64,000 bases of DNA from Sycobia sp. Sy_11 (taxonomy: Eukaryota > Arthropoda > Insecta > Hymenoptera > Epichrysomallidae), in assembly GCA_018907035.1 (NCBI GenBank), contig JACCIC010000015.1, positions 3,850,001-3,914,000 of the forward strand, written 5' to 3'. Of this stretch, positions 45,101 to 56,407 are shown piece by piece. The notes beneath the pieces were generated by a model. That model saw nothing but the letters and a program-made list of their open reading frames with translations. It ran no database searches and was not told the origin of the DNA. The position numbers and the translations under genes were made by a program. The number at the start of each line of letters is the position of its first letter. Position 1 is the stretch's first letter.

Positions 45101-48100
45101 TGAAATATTTTTAGATCTTTTTTTATAGAATATTCTTCGTTTATGTTTGATATGAAGTTTATATATAATATATTGGACTATATTGAAGATGGAAATGTTT
45201 GCTCTTATTGTAGTTAATGAGGCATTTCTCTTGTATATTTCGTCAAGTATTTTAGTTATCTATTTTAGCTATCTGTTATTTATTAATAAGATTCGACGAT
45301 TTGTTTGATTCTCTTACATTATTGAATTTTCTTCTATTTCTTGTTTTATGTTGTCTGCCTAATCTATTTCTTATGGATATGGTTATGGTACAGTAGTAGC
45401 AAATTTTTACGATCTCAAAGATGGATAATCGGGACTGACGTAAGTAATTGTTCTCATGACACATAGCGACACAAGAAAATTGATAATGACAGAACAAAAA
45501 ATCAGAAAAATACACAGTATGTCCCAAAAGTTTTAAAGCTGGGGGTACAACAGATGCAAGAAATATGTAAAATTTTTTCAACAAACTTTTTATTCCAAAT
45601 AGTCTCCATTAGAAGCAATACACAAGTTGGGACATTTAAAGACTTCTCTTTTGAAATACTTTTTATTTCGTTATGACAGCTTCTTGTATTTTGTCTATCG
45701 ACGCAAAACGGTTCCCTTTCAAATCCATTTTTAATTTTGGAAACAGGAAGTATTCAGCGGAACTCAAATCAGGCGAGTATGGTAGGTGGCTTAGTATGGC
45801 GATGACAGGAATTATTTTTTTGGCCAAAAATTGAGTGTTAGTTGCCACTGTATATGCTGGTGGATTATTGTGCGAGAGAAACAAAGAGTGGTCTTCCTAC
45901 AAGTCAGGTCTAACACGCGCAATTCTTTTACATAAGAGATCGAACACTTGTTGGTAGAATGCAGCATTCATTGTACCTTGATGAACAAATTCTTGGTTGA
46001 TGATACCTTTAAAATAAAAACAAATGATTATGATTGTCTTAATATTTGATTTTTGAAACCGCAATTTTTTTGGTCGCGGCGAGTTTTAGCCAACCCACTT
46101 AGCACTTTGACGATTCATTGCAGGGTCGTATGTACAACATCAACTTTCACACCCGTAGTAATAGTTTCAAAAAAATTTGGCTGCGTTTTAATTATTTCCG
46201 GCAAGTCAAGTGCGTGAGAAACTCTGCTCTTGCTGTTCGGCAGTTATCGTGTGTGGAATGGAACGTGCACACGCCTTCTTTTTTTCAAGTCGTTCGTTAT
46301 AATATTCCAGTAAGTTCTTCAATCAATCTGCAGCTAGAGTTACGGTTATCCTTTGACACAGTTCTAGCTTTGTCGACGTTGTTGCCACTCTTCATGGTTC
46401 ATCGGTGCCCACTCTTTTCGTCGGCTTCAACTGACTCTCTACCTGCCGCAACGAGATTATTCCACCGAATAATAGTAGCACGAGACCGCTTTGATACTTC
46501 CACGTAACTGCTACTGAACAGCTATATGTAATCTGATGAATTTGAAATTTTGTATAGAGGTAGAAGAAGGTTGTAATAATTAGTGGCCAAAGTTTCATGA
46601 AGATGACGCAAGTAGTATGGGTATTATACTTGTCGTCTTAAAAGGTTTGGGAAACACTGTGTAGACATAGCAAAAGCAACAAAAAATGATAAAAACAGTT
46701 TCGTTATAGTTTTAGAACTTGCTTCCAAACGAAAAACATTATGTAATATATATACTTTACATATAATAATGCAATAAATCTCTATCCATTATAAATCACA
46801 GGCATTAAAGCGTCCGGTACGTGTATGATACACTTCGAGAACGTGCGAGTGCCGGAGAGCAATATACTCGGCGACTTCGGCAAGGGTTACAAGTACGCGG
46901 CCGGCTTCCTGAACGAGGGCCGCGTAGGTATCGGGGCGCAAATGATCGGCCTCGCCCAGGGCGCCCTCGACGCCACGATACCGTACACGCTAGAAAGGAA
47001 GCAGTTCGGCAAGCAGATCTTCGAGTTTCAGTCGCTGCAGCATCAAATTGCCCAGGTATATTATAAGAATTGTCCTTATCGTTTCATCCTTATAGAGAGT
47101 CGATAAATTTAGAAATTTTGACATTTTAATTTTTAAAATAGAAAAGTTAGTTATTGACCGCTATATCTAAAGCAACCGAGCTCGAATGTTGGTCAATCCA
47201 TCGGGTACGGTAACGACCTGTGTTAAAATTTTCACAAATATTTTTAAATATAGTAGCATACAAATGTATAGATGTTAAGATTGATCTAAAGGTTTCCTAG
47301 GATATTGATTTTTTTATTCATAACAAAATAAATAATAAACACCTGTTTCTACTATGTTTGTTCAACAATTATTTTTTACGATTTTGCTTCATTTAGCCCC
47401 CCATTGGGACTCATTAGAAAAAGTGTTATTGGATCTGCCATCTTGAGTTTTGATAAACTTTCTTTATAATTATGACCAGAGATCTCAAAATCCTACAGAA
47501 CTTACTATTTAATAATTTAATTTAATAATAACTTACTTCCCTTGATCCGAGCCTGGTTCATTATTTAGCTTAATAATATTAACTCTTCTTTTTAGTAAAT
47601 TAGTACTGATTGTCCTTATCTTTACAGTTATATTTTCTTAAAAAATGTAGTACCCTATTCATGTTTTGGTATTTTATCATAATACTAGAATTTAAGAGAT
47701 CCTAAAATACCATGAAGTATTATTTATATGAGAAATGAGGGGGGGGGCTATTTAACAATTCTATATAAAAATTCAAAACAGAACCAATAAATTTACTCTC
47801 AGAATTGTTTAAAATAATAATAAACTATATATAAAATAATAATATAGAATAAAAATGTGCTTGCAAAAATTATTCCACCCATCATGAGATAAACCGCTTA
47901 ATAATTTTTCTCGATTTTTAAGTTAATTTATTTTTAATCTTCCGGAAAGCAATTTTCCACTATAGGTCTAATAAACTCAATGTCGATAATATTCACATAG
48001 GTAGGAATATTTACGCTTTTGTTCAATTAAAAAATTCCGTTATTGCGAGATATGATAATACGTCCTGCGTACAATTTCGCATTAACTCATCGAAACGACG

Positions 48101-49832
48101 TCATTGTACATTTAGGGATAAAACGAGCGTCATAAAATAATTTTTTTATTTTATTGTATTTATTTTATTTATATCTTATAATATAAATTTTTATCCATAT
48201 TCAGTGATGCCTTTAACAGGCGGTCGATAGGATATCTATCAGACCGGGGTGCCCAGTATGAATCAATGGAGGAAGGGGAATCCCAGTCATTGATTTACTG
48301 GTTATAATTAAGTTTTCACATTGTTTAATTTAAAAATAAATAAAAATAATATTTGTATAATTTATTAAAAAATCATGGGAAGAGTAAAAATACAAAATTA
48401 AAATATTTTAATAGCTGATGCTTTTAGAGAGAATGCACTTATTCCTTTTTCCATTTGCAATTTCCCAATTAAATGATAGTCGATGTTTAATATCTAAAGA
48501 GCATTCGATTCAGTTTGTAACACGTGCTTCTATAAATATTCTTTATTGGTATATTCGAAAATGCAATTGGTTACTACGAGACTAAAAAATACTAAAATAA
48601 ATAATCAATATTTCCAAATAAATGAAGACGAAATAACATCCTTTTTTAATTGCAGATATAATTAGAATATATGTAACAGTTTTTCTTCCTAAATCTCAGA
48701 AGAATAATGTTTCTAATGTTTTTATCGTACAATTCGCTGGCAAATAAAATTTTCTAATTTTGTAATTAGATCTGTTTGTAGATTAACATTAGTCAAATAC
48801 ATGAAATGAAATTAAATAGATATTAGGATAGTTTTGAAGAAAAATTTTGCAACTATTTATTTATTTATTCCTCACAGCATTTACATCCAGAACTGTGTAT
48901 TTACTCTTAACGAGCTGAAATCATTTTCTAGGTTTATGTAGGAAAATATTAAAAAAATTAAAAATTCCAGATATTATAATTCATTGAAAATAACTTTTGA
49001 ACATTTTAGATTGTTAAGTTTTTTAAAACAAATTGTTATTTCACTTGTAGAGCATAACAATCCACATGATTGCAAGATTTATAGTATATGATTTAATACG
49101 ATTGTTGAAATTCATTTGAAAAGCTTTAAAGTACTTTACAACTAAGAAATGATATTTACAATGATATTATCGTATACATTAATTTTTAAGTAGTGGCTTG
49201 ACTCTATCATTTTTTGTATGATTTGATTCCCTCATTTGATTGAAATCACTTCGTTTAATTATAATTGTTTATATGATTTTTCATTATTGTAAGGATCAAA
49301 GAATTTTTCAGAATGAATAGACAGTTTTAATGACGGGCGTTGCGATATCTTATTCAATTTTGCTTAAAGTTTTTTCGCTATTCTCTGCCCTGCCCTATTG
49401 CCAGCTTGTTTCCGCGGCTCCTGTATACAACGATGACGTTTTCGATTTTTTCAATAAAATATATCAACAATATAAATATAACGCTTAAACATTTTTGAAA
49501 TATGTTTGTTTAATTTTTTCTTTTTGTTTTCGTTTATTTTTAAGATCGTTACAGAACTCGAGGCAGCCAGGCTTCTGGTGTACAACGCCGCGAGGCTCGT
49601 CGACGCGAAACAGGACGTGATGAAGGAGGCAGCGATGGCCAAGTACTTGGCGTCCGAGGTCGCCCAGAAGGTCACCTCGAAGTGCGTCGACTTTATGGGC
49701 GGCGTAGGCTACACCACGGATTTCCCGCAGGAGAAGTATTTCCGCGACAGCAAAATCGGCACCATCTACGAGGGCACGAGCAACATGCAGCTGTCGACCA
49801 TTTCCAAGGCTATCAAGAAGGAGTACTCGTAG
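36562..49832 (+). CDS. ACADSB: Short/branched-chain specific acyl-CoA dehydrogenase, mitochondrial
   Basis: Four coding exons (36562-36957, 41772-42075, 46802-47055, 49545-49832) join in phase to give 413 residues (human 432). The first about 28 residues are basic and lack acids ([20 protein letters not shown]), as expected for a mitochondrial presequence. Family motifs follow in order: [101 protein letters not shown], and [17 protein letters not shown]. The last exon carries [18 protein letters not shown] and [10 protein letters not shown] with the catalytic Glu. The enzyme is FAD-dependent and oxidises 2-methylbutyryl-CoA (isoleucine) and related acyl-CoAs, passing electrons to ETF. The ATG lies 13 bp after an acceptor (ATACAG, 36548), so an untranslated upstream exon is expected. 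Coding exons are strikingly GC-rich against AT-rich introns. Confidence 0.97.
38071..39313 (+). mobile_element. Near full-length but dead mariner, lineage 2, in ACADSB intron 1
   Basis: Terminal inverted repeats are clear: TACTACTGTGTACAAATATG at the left and TACTATTGTGTACAAATATG read inward from the right, flanked by TA. The transposase starts at 38268 ([20 protein letters not shown]) and has the helix-turn-helix region ([20 protein letters not shown]). A frameshift near 38595, loss of the first catalytic Asp region near 38690, and another frameshift near 38800-38850 break it. The second and third Asp motifs survive ([23 protein letters not shown]). A shorter copy of the same family sits at 15081-15355. 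Confidence 0.92.
39463..39515. repeat. (TA)n microsatellite flanking a mariner
   Basis: About 50 bp of TA ends some 15 bp before a mariner terminus; more TA follows the other end near 40720. The element probably inserted into a TA repeat. Confidence 0.95.
39531..40719 (-). mobile_element. Decayed mariner, lineage 4, in ACADSB intron 1
   Basis: Inverted termini read GAACTTAGTTTCGGACC on the left and GGTCGGAAACTAAGTTCCCC on the right, 1.19 kb apart. The minus strand encodes an N-terminus (from about 40550: [20 protein letters not shown], then a stop in TTCKE-stop-FQWLRS). A middle piece follows ([20 protein letters not shown]) and then a C-terminal core (40030-39698: [15 protein letters not shown] and [10 protein letters not shown]). 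The TGDE-type first Asp motif is missing, the second Asp is replaced (FENARPH), and the frame shifts near 40020. It cannot make an active transposase. Confidence 0.9.
41459..41503. repeat. (TA)n microsatellite
   Basis: About 45 bp of TA in ACADSB intron 1. Confidence 0.95.
42089..42140. repeat. (TA)n microsatellite just after an ACADSB donor
   Basis: About 52 bp of TA begins only some 13 bp after the donor of coding exon 2 (42075/42076), unusually close to a splice site. Confidence 0.95.
42890..43318 (-). CDS. Unrecognised 142-codon ORF antisense in ACADSB intron 2
   Basis: The frame starts at an ATG (43318-43316) and runs 142 codons to a stop, in DNA of roughly one-third GC where stops should be frequent. 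The product is Lys/Asn/Ile-rich and basic, with no signal peptide or clear membrane segment. A stretch near the middle reads [17 protein letters not shown], and three Cys lie in [12 protein letters not shown] recognise no domain. An acceptor-like TTATACCAG lies just before the ATG on the minus strand. It may be a remnant of a captured or mobile gene, a nested orphan gene, or a chance opening. Confidence 0.3.
   Translation of the reverse strand: MITKLCEIQFLTTQVLVKNDRKLRILTKKWTSLLKNVMRMPSILIAAKYQEIKKSKAHMFSPNSNILCYNNQCKCFYIYRKMHHSERPSKLRPTKSEIVISLYLQTRTDVNSYIYTIKNKYNKFISDNPYNYINKILLDTFS
45511..46663 (-). mobile_element. Decayed mariner-type element, lineage 5, in ACADSB intron 2
   Basis: The ends are inverted: TACACAGTATGTCCCAAAAG at 45511 and, read inward on the minus strand from 46663, TACACAGTGTTTCCCAAACC. 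The minus strand encodes HNNPPAYT, then [20 protein letters not shown] and [19 protein letters not shown] at 45884-45663. Shattered N-terminal pieces lie near 46100-46600. The second Asp is replaced (HNN) and several stops are present. Confidence 0.88.
48205..48307 (+). other. Possible stray exon or coding relic in ACADSB intron 3
   Basis: After an acceptor-like CCATATTCAG (to 48204), an open frame of 33 codons reads [20 protein letters not shown] then [13 protein letters not shown] and a TAA at 48305-48307. Base composition is much richer in GC than the flanks and the peptide is protein-like. Phase does not match ACADSB exon 3, which ends in phase 0 and would meet TGA at once. It could be a decayed transposon ORF, a processed fragment, or an exon whose inclusion truncates ACADSB. 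Confidence 0.25.
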
Positions 49833-50529
49833 TCGCTGTAGTACATATGTATATACTAAAGTGGCGTTATAATTCGTTAAAATAGTCAATTATTTCAGCA
49901 TAAATTAGCAATTACATTCTTCAAGTGCAATAATAATATTTTTATTTATAACAAAAGATTTGAATCTGCATGTTTCTTACTTACGTATGACTTTTCATAA
50001 TACATATACTTGCTAATGACAAGTTGAAGTTTAGAATTTTTATATATTTTAAGCTTAATATATTACATGTGTTCTTTTGCATTTACAAAAATACTAGTTT
50101 TAAGAAGCATAATTATGTAATAAGCGCGCTTAGATTTTCTTCATTCACAATGGATTACCTAAGCTATAAGAATTATTCTCATATATATCATGTAATATAT
50201 CATATATAATTAATGTTAAATTTCAGAAAAGATGACTTATTAAAATTGTCATTTGCATTCTTTGCGACAACTAATATTTATAAGATTTAGTAAAATGTAT
50301 ATATAAATTGTTCTTTTCAAATACTGTGTATATATTATATAGTAATAACAAACTAATTTTATAAGTCTTGAACAGACTGTTATTTATCGTATATTTGAAA
50401 TTATATGCAAATCTTTTTAAACTTATCATGTATGTATTTAAATTTTTAGTATAATGTATATGGATATTTTTGTATTGTGTATATAATAAAATATAATATT
50501 TTTTAAACTATTACTTTCTTTATGAACAA

Positions 50530-50536
<7 letters not shown>

Positions 50537-50595
<59 letters not shown>
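50537..50595. repeat. (TA)n microsatellite
   Basis: About 58 bp of TA downstream of ACADSB. Confidence 0.95.
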
Positions 50596-50599
<4 letters not shown>

Positions 50600-50770
50600 A
50601 AACCTTTTATCTTCCAGTAATTCTGAAATAGTGGTTTATTTTGAAATCATCATATCAGCAATATGTAAGAGTAAGAGTTTTAACTTGTTTTTTAACTTGT
50701 AAGACATTTGTATCAACGTCACAAAGACTCATTAAAAGATAAATGCTGAAATTCTCGGATATTGTTAATG

Positions 50771-50773
<3 letters not shown>

Positions 50774-50821
<48 letters not shown>
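50774..50821. repeat. (TA)n microsatellite
   Basis: About 48 bp of TA, the second of a pair 180 bp apart. Confidence 0.95.
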
Positions 50822-50823
<2 letters not shown>

Positions 50824-51537
50824 CTATACATATCAAAGGCTAAAGTTCAAAAAAAATTGTGACGATATAAAGCTAAAAATACATTAAAGGAGTCGTTTTA
50901 GAAAATGGATTATTCTAGATAAAGTATGCAGAATAATTATACTGATAATTCTCTTCCTATTTTTATGAGATAAATTGTCGATTAAATAATCTTTTGCTTT
51001 GTCTAATATAATTAAAGTAAAATAGCTAAGAAATTGTTAGTGACGTCAAAATACTATTATATTACAAATAATATCCCTGTTTCTCGTCATTTGATTCGTA
51101 AATAAATTTGTAGTCAATAAAGTTTTTGACACACGCAAAAATATTTCTTCGTCATTTCGCAATTTTCACCAAATCCAAACTTTTGATACATTGAAATTCG
51201 GATTCAGTATATAAAAAAATATACAGAAAAGAGATAGATTTATTTATCCATGATTTAACTTTATAACAAAACTTTAAGATAATCAGATGTTTAATTTATT
51301 AATTTAGATTTATGTTAATTATATTTATTCAATAATGATTTTTATATAAATATCTGGTTTTCATGATTATATATTTTCAATAATCTAATCTTTAAGCTTT
51401 TCAATCAGCTTAGAAATACTTACAAAACATTAATTATAAAATTACACTTATTTTTATTCTAAAATCTTTAACTCTTTAATAAATTATCAATTTATAAAAA
51501 CATTCTATACTACAAAGTTGGTTTGAATAAAATAATA

Positions 51538-52014
51538 TTACATAACTTTTCGATTAGCCCTCTCACCTAATTTTTTACAAATTTCTATTCTTATGTTTTT
51601 TCGGGTGGTCATGTTACGAATACTGTCGTGAATTTTGTCCAAATATTGTTTCTTCATTGCAAAAAACATAAGAACTAATCATTTGTAGAATTTAACTCGG
51701 ACAATACGAAATATTAAAACAATATTTTCAATAAAAGCTATAGACCTCATTAAAAAGATCATTTTCGTCATACACATTTTTTAGACGCACCAATATTTCG
51801 AGCGATATTTCGATAATGAAGTTTGCTGAAGCAACAGCGATGTGTGGTTCACTGCTTGGTATAAAACTTAACCCAGTATGTAAGGCTATGTAATTTATCA
51901 AACCGAAAGTTTCTTATAGTTTGTACCTATTCCACGCGTATCTAGTTTTTCGATAATGCTGCTATCTATTGCAGATTGACCGTAAAATGGTAGCAGATGG
52001 TAGCAGCCGATGTA
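51538..52014 (-). pseudogene. Possible decayed minus-strand coding tract
   Basis: Three protein-like minus-strand frames follow each other: 52014-51898 (FYGQSAIDSSIIEKLDTRGI), 51913-51728 (LINYIALHTGLSFIPSSEPH, then ANFIIEISLEILVRLKNVYD), and 51669-51538 (KKQYLDKIHDSIRNMTTRKN, then EICKKLGERANRKVM and a stop). Each is below 60 codons. The first two overlap in different frames, as after a frameshift. A further piece with an acceptor-like CTAAAAACAG lies upstream near 52100. I do not recognise the family. It may be a dead gene, a live gene with small exons, or chance. Confidence 0.3.
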
Positions 52015-53624
52015 TTACCAGGTATTACAAAACTATTTTGACTTTTTCACAAAATCTTGTTTGAAGACCATTTACTCTACAATACTTGAGCTGTTTTTAG
52101 AAAAATTAACTATTTGTATTTTAATTTAAGTTTTGTACATTCAAACTATAGTAATTAATTTATATATTTAATTAAATTTTATGAATTATGTAAAGTCTGC
52201 GAATGTAAGTATTTTATTTTCTAAATTTTGTTGAAAATAGAGACTGTATCTAAAACATGGTCTGAACTAACGGACAAGGCAGAAAAAGAATAAAAGAAAT
52301 GTGCGGATTCTAAAACTTTTTTAAAATCAAAGATTTTTTCCTCATTTTTCAAAAAATACCTCATCTATGATTCGTTCGAACTCCATAGACTTTAACAAGT
52401 CATTATTTAGTTCAGATTTTTTTGTATCATAATACGAGGCTACTCCGATAAGTATTCAGTCTCGAAAGTGGCTAGAACGGTTGTTAACATACAATCTCCT
52501 ATTGGTAGACCGCCAATCAAAGGTATAACATGAGATATCTGAGACAATAGACATCTCAAAAGAGACTGTTAAGACTGATCTGAGTGATTTTTTGAGTTAT
52601 TCCGTGATCATCGATGAAGCCGGCCAATCTGGCCAAATCCAGCTACGAACTTATTGTAATAAATAAATAATTAAATATAATAAATATAAAATATAATATA
52701 ATAATAATATAATAAACAAATGTATTATTATTGTTGTTGTTGTTGTTCCCATGTATGGGGACATATTCCCATATCGTGTCCCATCGATGGGGCAAATGCT
52801 CATTTTTCGAGGCTTAACATTTCATTTCATAACATTGATTTATATTAATGTTTCTTATTTAAAAACCGGCATTTTAAAATATAAAAAAAAAAAGATTTTG
52901 GCTGTAGTTTACACTTTATGATATTTATTTAAAGTCAAAATTGAAATAACAGGACTCATTTCAAAATGTTTAAATTAAGAGTCTGTCATGCTCCGCTTAT
53001 ATATGGCTGGTGTAGTATAAATCTATGTTACTTTACTATGTCTATGTTTATGTACCTAATTCCATACCTAATTCTACATCAGCTGCTTACGCGCCAGTGA
53101 TGCTCCTGGACGCTGCCAAGAGTCCGCATCTGTATTATTTCTATGGTACTGGCTGTCTAATGATGATTGAACCTGAACAAATCCCGCGCATTCGCAATTC
53201 ATATGATTTTCATTACCCGGTGTTTTTTATATAACAGAGAATTAGTTGCACACACATATAAATGTGTGTATAAAAGAAATATATTTTTCATATAGCACAG
53301 AGTTACAGACTGAGGAGAGATAAGTTGGATTCATGAGTAAAATGTACATCATATCATATTGATGGAGACATTACGGCAAATGGATACTCGAATTCGTATT
53401 GTATAGCAGCCAGGACAACCGGATTCGACAAAGATGGTAAGTATATATTCTGAAGTATATTTGCAAAATAAAATTCTATAATCTACGGTTTCAGAATCTG
53501 TTTAGCTACCGCGATGAGTGACTTTCAGATTTGGTTATAAGATTCACCGTCGACTTTTATGCGTATGCGTTGCGGCTTATAAAATTACATAGTAAGGGTG
53601 CGGATGCACGACGTCGGCAATAAT

Positions 53625-56071
53625 ATGAAAACTTTTATAAGGATTATTGTAATTTTTACAATAATTTTCACCAGTTTGAAAGAAATTGAGGGTATCTATC
53701 ATCGCGATACCGGCGGAGGTGAGTTTCATTGACATAACCTAAAGGTGCTCTAAGCTCGTTGAAGAGTGTGCTATTAAATTTATTATTTAACGTCGTTCTA
53801 TTTATGCTTCCAAATACCGGTGCTAATCAGCGTCGGAGGTCTACGATGTATTTGTAAACAAAGTACATGTAAATTATTACAGTAGTGTTTGTGTAAATCG
53901 GCCGAGACCGAGATTTGAACTCTGATCACCAGTTACTATTCCATTGCTCTAGCGATCGAACCATCGTAGGCCTCGGAGTACGTTATTTTTGTATTTAAAT
54001 TGCTAATTATTTTTTTTAGTTTTCGCTAAATATAATCCAAAAAAACCTTAATGCAAGAATAGTTTTTCTTATTTTTGTTTCAATACTTTATTTTGGAACC
54101 GTTCATTTTAATTTTTACATTATTATTTTTACATTATTATTTTTATTAAGTTATCTACTTCAATTATTATAAATTTTAATCATCAAACACGCAATCCACT
54201 TATTTATTTGTAAAATATAAGAAATTTATTTTTATGGTTTTGGAAATTTTCAGTTCACTTTATGGAACCAGGAGATTGGATAGAAAATCAAAAGCCAGGC
54301 TTAAGGATTTTTTGTCACAATGCCAAGGCAAAACACATTATACACATATGGAAGACTGTTATTGTAGGTTGCAAGCATTTTCATTTGATAGCCTACTAAA
54401 TATTTTATCTTTTATATTAAAATCTTAATAACTTATATATTTTTAGATGAACTTAAAAACAAATTTAGAAACTTATGAAATTTATGAAGGCAAGTCACCT
54501 GAAGATGTGGTGGAAAAACACGAAGAGAATCAAAAATATTGGAGATTTACATTGTTTGGTACAAAGAAGAGTAAGCAGTTTAGAATTAGTCCATTTGAAG
54601 ATAGTTGTATTGGTGTTTTCATGAGTTCAAAAAATAATCAGTTTCAATATAAAATGATTATAACTCAAAATAGTAAGAAAATATTGTATTTATAATATTA
54701 TAATTTCAAATATAGTATTATATTTTTAATTTCCAATGATTTAATTTTAGATATTGATATCTGGAAAATAGTTATAACAGCAATAGGAATATTTCTGTTT
54801 TGGTATGCTCAGAAACTAAGCCGTAATACATTGTTTTATTATATAAGCGGTATTTCTATTGGAGTTTCGTTATCTATTATTGTTTTAATATATTTAATTG
54901 GAAAATTATTTCCTAAGGTGAGCTTAAAAAACTTCATTTTAAATATAAATTTTAATAAATACTAAATATGTCTGCATATTCTATTTTTAAAATAACTAAA
55001 ATTATTGCAGAACAAATTCATGTATGTAATGCTAGCTACAGGATACACAATGAGTTTCTATGTTGCTCAATTAATATGGGAAAATGTTCAAGTAATAGCA
55101 ATACAATATCGAGATTACGTAGTTGGCTATATTCTTGTCACTGCCTTGATAAGTTTTATAATTTGTTATCGATTTGGTCCAGTGACTAATACAAGAACAA
55201 AAAAGATTATACAGTGGATTCTTCAAGTAGGTTCTTTTTGCTTTTTTTTTTTTTAACTAAAAAATATTAGAATAAATTATATTATTTTACGTTATGTTTT
55301 CATTATAGATTTTTGGACTAATATTAGTTTATCATAGTAGTTACTTTCGAGAAGCATCATCGTTTTTCATCATTTTACTAGTCGTATTTTATAATTTTCC
55401 AATTGTCATTATACACGTAGGACGTAAATACTGGTAAGATTGTAATTTATTTACTGTTAAAATTTGTTAAATTTATTATTTTTTACGTAATTGCCATTTT
55501 TGAGTTTTGTATTATCCTTCACTAGTATTGCATAGTGATTTAATTTTTTAAAGTGCGTAAACGAGCTTCTTTTATGCTTTAATTATACTTAGTGAAATTA
55601 GTTTGTGATTTTTCATATTTCACTTAATTATTACGTAACTATAACTTGAATTTTAACCGAATGGCGTTAGGAAACATATGTTTCCGGAACGTCGTCGCTT
55701 ACTTACGACCGACGAGTATCGTGAAGAGGGTGTGATAGAAACTAAGAAAGCCTTAGAGGGACTTCAAGAATATTGTCATAGTCCAAAGTGCAATCCATGG
55801 AGAACAGTGTTAAAGTTAAAGGATCCAATCAGGTATTAAATCAGTATTCATTATTATCTTTTAATAAAAAGATAGTAAAATTTTATTCTATTCAGAATAA
55901 TAAAACGTTTATTCAATTATTTGAATTAAATTTCATAAAACTATTTACAGATTTGCTAGATTCATGGAAGGAGAATGCCATTTATCAGAGGATGAATCAA
56001 TGGTTCATGATACGGAACTTACTAAGCTCATTGAAGAATGTGATTATACAGATGATGAATTTGAAACTTAG
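53625..56071 (+). CDS. NEMP1: Nuclear envelope integral membrane protein (NEMP/TMEM194 family)
   Basis: Eight exons (53625-53718, 54254-54363, 54447-54672, 54751-54917, 55011-55226, 55309-55433, 55671-55832, 55951-56071) join in phase to give 406 residues (human NEMP1 about 444). A signal peptide comes first (KTFIRIIVIFTIIFTSLKEI). A lumenal part follows with VHFMEPGDWI and WRFTLFGTKKSKQFRISPFE. Several membrane spans come next, about residues 145-310 (IVITAIGIFLFWYAQKLS; GISIGVSLSIIVLIYLIGKL; VVGYILVTALISFIICYRFG; FFIILLVVFYNFPIVIIHV). The nucleoplasmic tail has LLTTDEYREEGVIETKKALE and LQEYCHSPKCNPWRTVLKLK, then an acidic end (EECDYTDDEFET), as in the family. Exon 2 must use the donor ATT|GTAGGT at 54364 to keep phase. 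Family members sit in the inner nuclear membrane and support nuclear stiffness and germline function. SINEs lie in intron 1 and just downstream. Confidence 0.93.
53790..53978 (-). mobile_element. tRNA-derived SINE, copy 1 (NEMP intron 1)
   Basis: Read on the minus strand from 53978, the head resembles a tRNA: an A-box-like ATGGTTCGATCGCTAGAGCA is followed, about 30 bases later, by a B-box-like GAGTTCAAATCTCGG. The body continues with CACTACTGTAATAATTTACA and ends in a tail shared with copy 2. The motif CCTACGATGG in the head is repeated inverted as CATCGTAGACC near the tail, so the ends can pair. A second copy at 56211-56407 shares order and most bases. Confidence 0.75.
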
Positions 56072-56210
56072 GAGAGCTATTAAATGAATTATCAAAAAGT
56101 TTATCTTTAAATTAAATTTTTTATGCCTCGTTTTATTTGTTTCATTTTAATTCAAAGCTGAGCTTGATAAAATTTTTTAATATATTTTTTTTTGTTTTCT
56201 ATATTATTTA

Positions 56211-56407
56211 ACGTCACTCTACTGATGGATTTATGCTTCCAAATGATATCAAATAATCAGCGACGGAGGTCTACGATGCATTTGTAGTCAAAGCAGATAT
56301 AAATTTTTACAGTAGTGCTTCTGTCAATCAGCTGAGATCGGGACTTGAACTCGAACCACCAAATTACTAGTCCTTCGCTCCAGCGATCAAGCCATCGTAG
56401 ACCTCTA
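56211..56407 (-). mobile_element. tRNA-derived SINE, copy 2 (downstream of NEMP)
   Basis: Same element and orientation as copy 1. The minus-strand head reads GAGGTCTACGATGGCTTGAT with CGCTGGAGCG after it, and the B-box-like GGTTCGAGTTC sits at the expected distance. It starts 140 bp after the NEMP stop, so it probably lies in the NEMP 3' UTR in antisense orientation. Confidence 0.75.

Larger units (their letters stand above)
49833..53624. other. Intergenic stretch between ACADSB and NEMP
   Basis: AT-rich DNA containing the ACADSB 3' UTR, two long TA repeats, and a possible coding relic (51538-52014). There is also a (TTG)n run near 52731-52747, followed by a G/C-richer patch with the perfect palindrome CCCATCGATGGG (about 52780-52791). 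The frame at 53025-53234 is partly protein-like (AAYAPVMLLDAAKSPHLYYF) but unrecognised. A donor-like AAAGATG|GTAAGTA near 53439 could end a NEMP untranslated exon. Confidence 0.5.

Noticed and set aside
53905..53978. Functional tRNA gene
   Set aside because: A and B boxes are recognisable, but the cloverleaf is degenerate and the sequence continues into a repeated SINE body present in two copies.
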